Source: Endomicrobiia bacterium (GTDB lineage: Bacteria; Elusimicrobiota; Endomicrobiia; Endomicrobiales; Endomicrobiaceae). Taken from it: a stretch of 5,679 nt of DNA. Made by a program: the position numbers and the translations under genes. Below are positions 5,569-5,679 of the stretch, in pieces (position 1 is the first letter of the stretch; each line of letters begins with the position of its first letter). Where the stretch lies: assembly GCA_025998295.1 (NCBI GenBank), contig BNVT01000084.1, positions 1-5,679 of the forward strand, read 5' to 3'. The notes below the pieces were generated by a model that saw only the letters and a program-made list of their open reading frames with translations, was not told the origin of the DNA and did not search any database.

Positions 5569-5679
5569 AAACTTACTTAAAAAAGTTTGCAGTATCTCTC
5601 ATGTCATTTTTTATTATCACTGGAGCCTGCGGCTGTAAGAGTAATAACCAAATCACAAACATTGATTTCCATGATGTTT
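5565..5679 (+). CDS. Putative lipoprotein, N-terminus only, with ATA in place of a start codon
   Basis: The frame reads (I)KTYLKKFAVSLMSFFIITG, then ACGCKSNNQITNIDFHDV to the window edge. A basic start (K2, K6, K7), a hydrophobic stretch (8-18) and TGAC ending at Cys22 form a lipoprotein-type signal peptide; Cys24 is an alternative. Threonine at -3 is less usual than leucine. AAGGAG (5551-5556) sits eight bases before the ATA at 5565, ideal for initiation, but no ATG, GTG or TTG occurs between the in-frame TGA at 5541 and the ATG at 5601, which would give a poor signal peptide without lysines. One A-to-G change would make ATG. The gene may use ATA, start at 5601 or be silenced. Function cannot be inferred from this piece. 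Confidence 0.55.
   Translation, partial: MKTYLKKFAVSLMSFFIITGACGCKSNNQITNIDFHDV

Noticed and set aside
1..5679. tRNA, rRNA, CRISPR array, toxin-antitoxin or defence system
   Set aside because: No regularly spaced repeats, TPsiC-like motifs or recognisable system proteins were seen on either strand.

Overview
This is an AT-rich bacterial window with three well-supported housekeeping genes, all on the minus strand: the 5' part of fusA (EF-G), complete rpsG (ribosomal protein uS7) and complete recG. At the right edge a fourth gene, the start of a putative lipoprotein, runs on the plus strand. The spaces between them are unusually large and hold eroded transposase pieces, truncated gene remnants and inverted repeats. 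Together with the low GC this suggests a host-restricted or symbiotic bacterium undergoing genome reduction. An Endomicrobium-like Elusimicrobiota lineage would fit, but that is only a guess from overall character; I could not compare it with any database.

Layout. 1-1069: fusA, cut by the window edge. 1070-1463: a 394-base rpsG-fusA gap with a 16-bp perfect inverted repeat, a 15-bp hairpin whose wobble pairs make sense only in the rpsG-to-fusA direction, and a possible 15-codon leader. 1464-1943: rpsG, with a good -10 box just upstream. 1944-2809: no intact gene. This stretch holds an IS5-type transposase N-terminal remnant, two copies (one reverse, one forward) of a short repeat, and an IS1-family transposase C-terminal remnant. 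2810-4921: recG, intact by its motifs. 4922-5340: the recG leader, a truncated MerR-like helix-turn-helix remnant and a region rich in inverted repeats. 5350-5679: a third copy of the short repeat inside a 65-residue reading frame that ends exactly where the lipoprotein frame begins. The lipoprotein frame has a good Shine-Dalgarno site but ATA where ATG is expected.

How the parts relate. rpsG and fusA are the core of the str operon and serve translation. rpsL, their usual neighbour, is absent upstream of rpsG, and transposon debris lies there instead, which suggests the operon was split by rearrangement and rpsG gained its own promoter. recG acts in replication-fork and recombination repair and has no functional link to the others. 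I see no CRISPR array, tRNA, rRNA or coherent new multi-gene system. The most notable unexplained items are the three-copy short repeat, the strand-specific hairpin between rpsG and fusA, and the ATA start of the lipoprotein.
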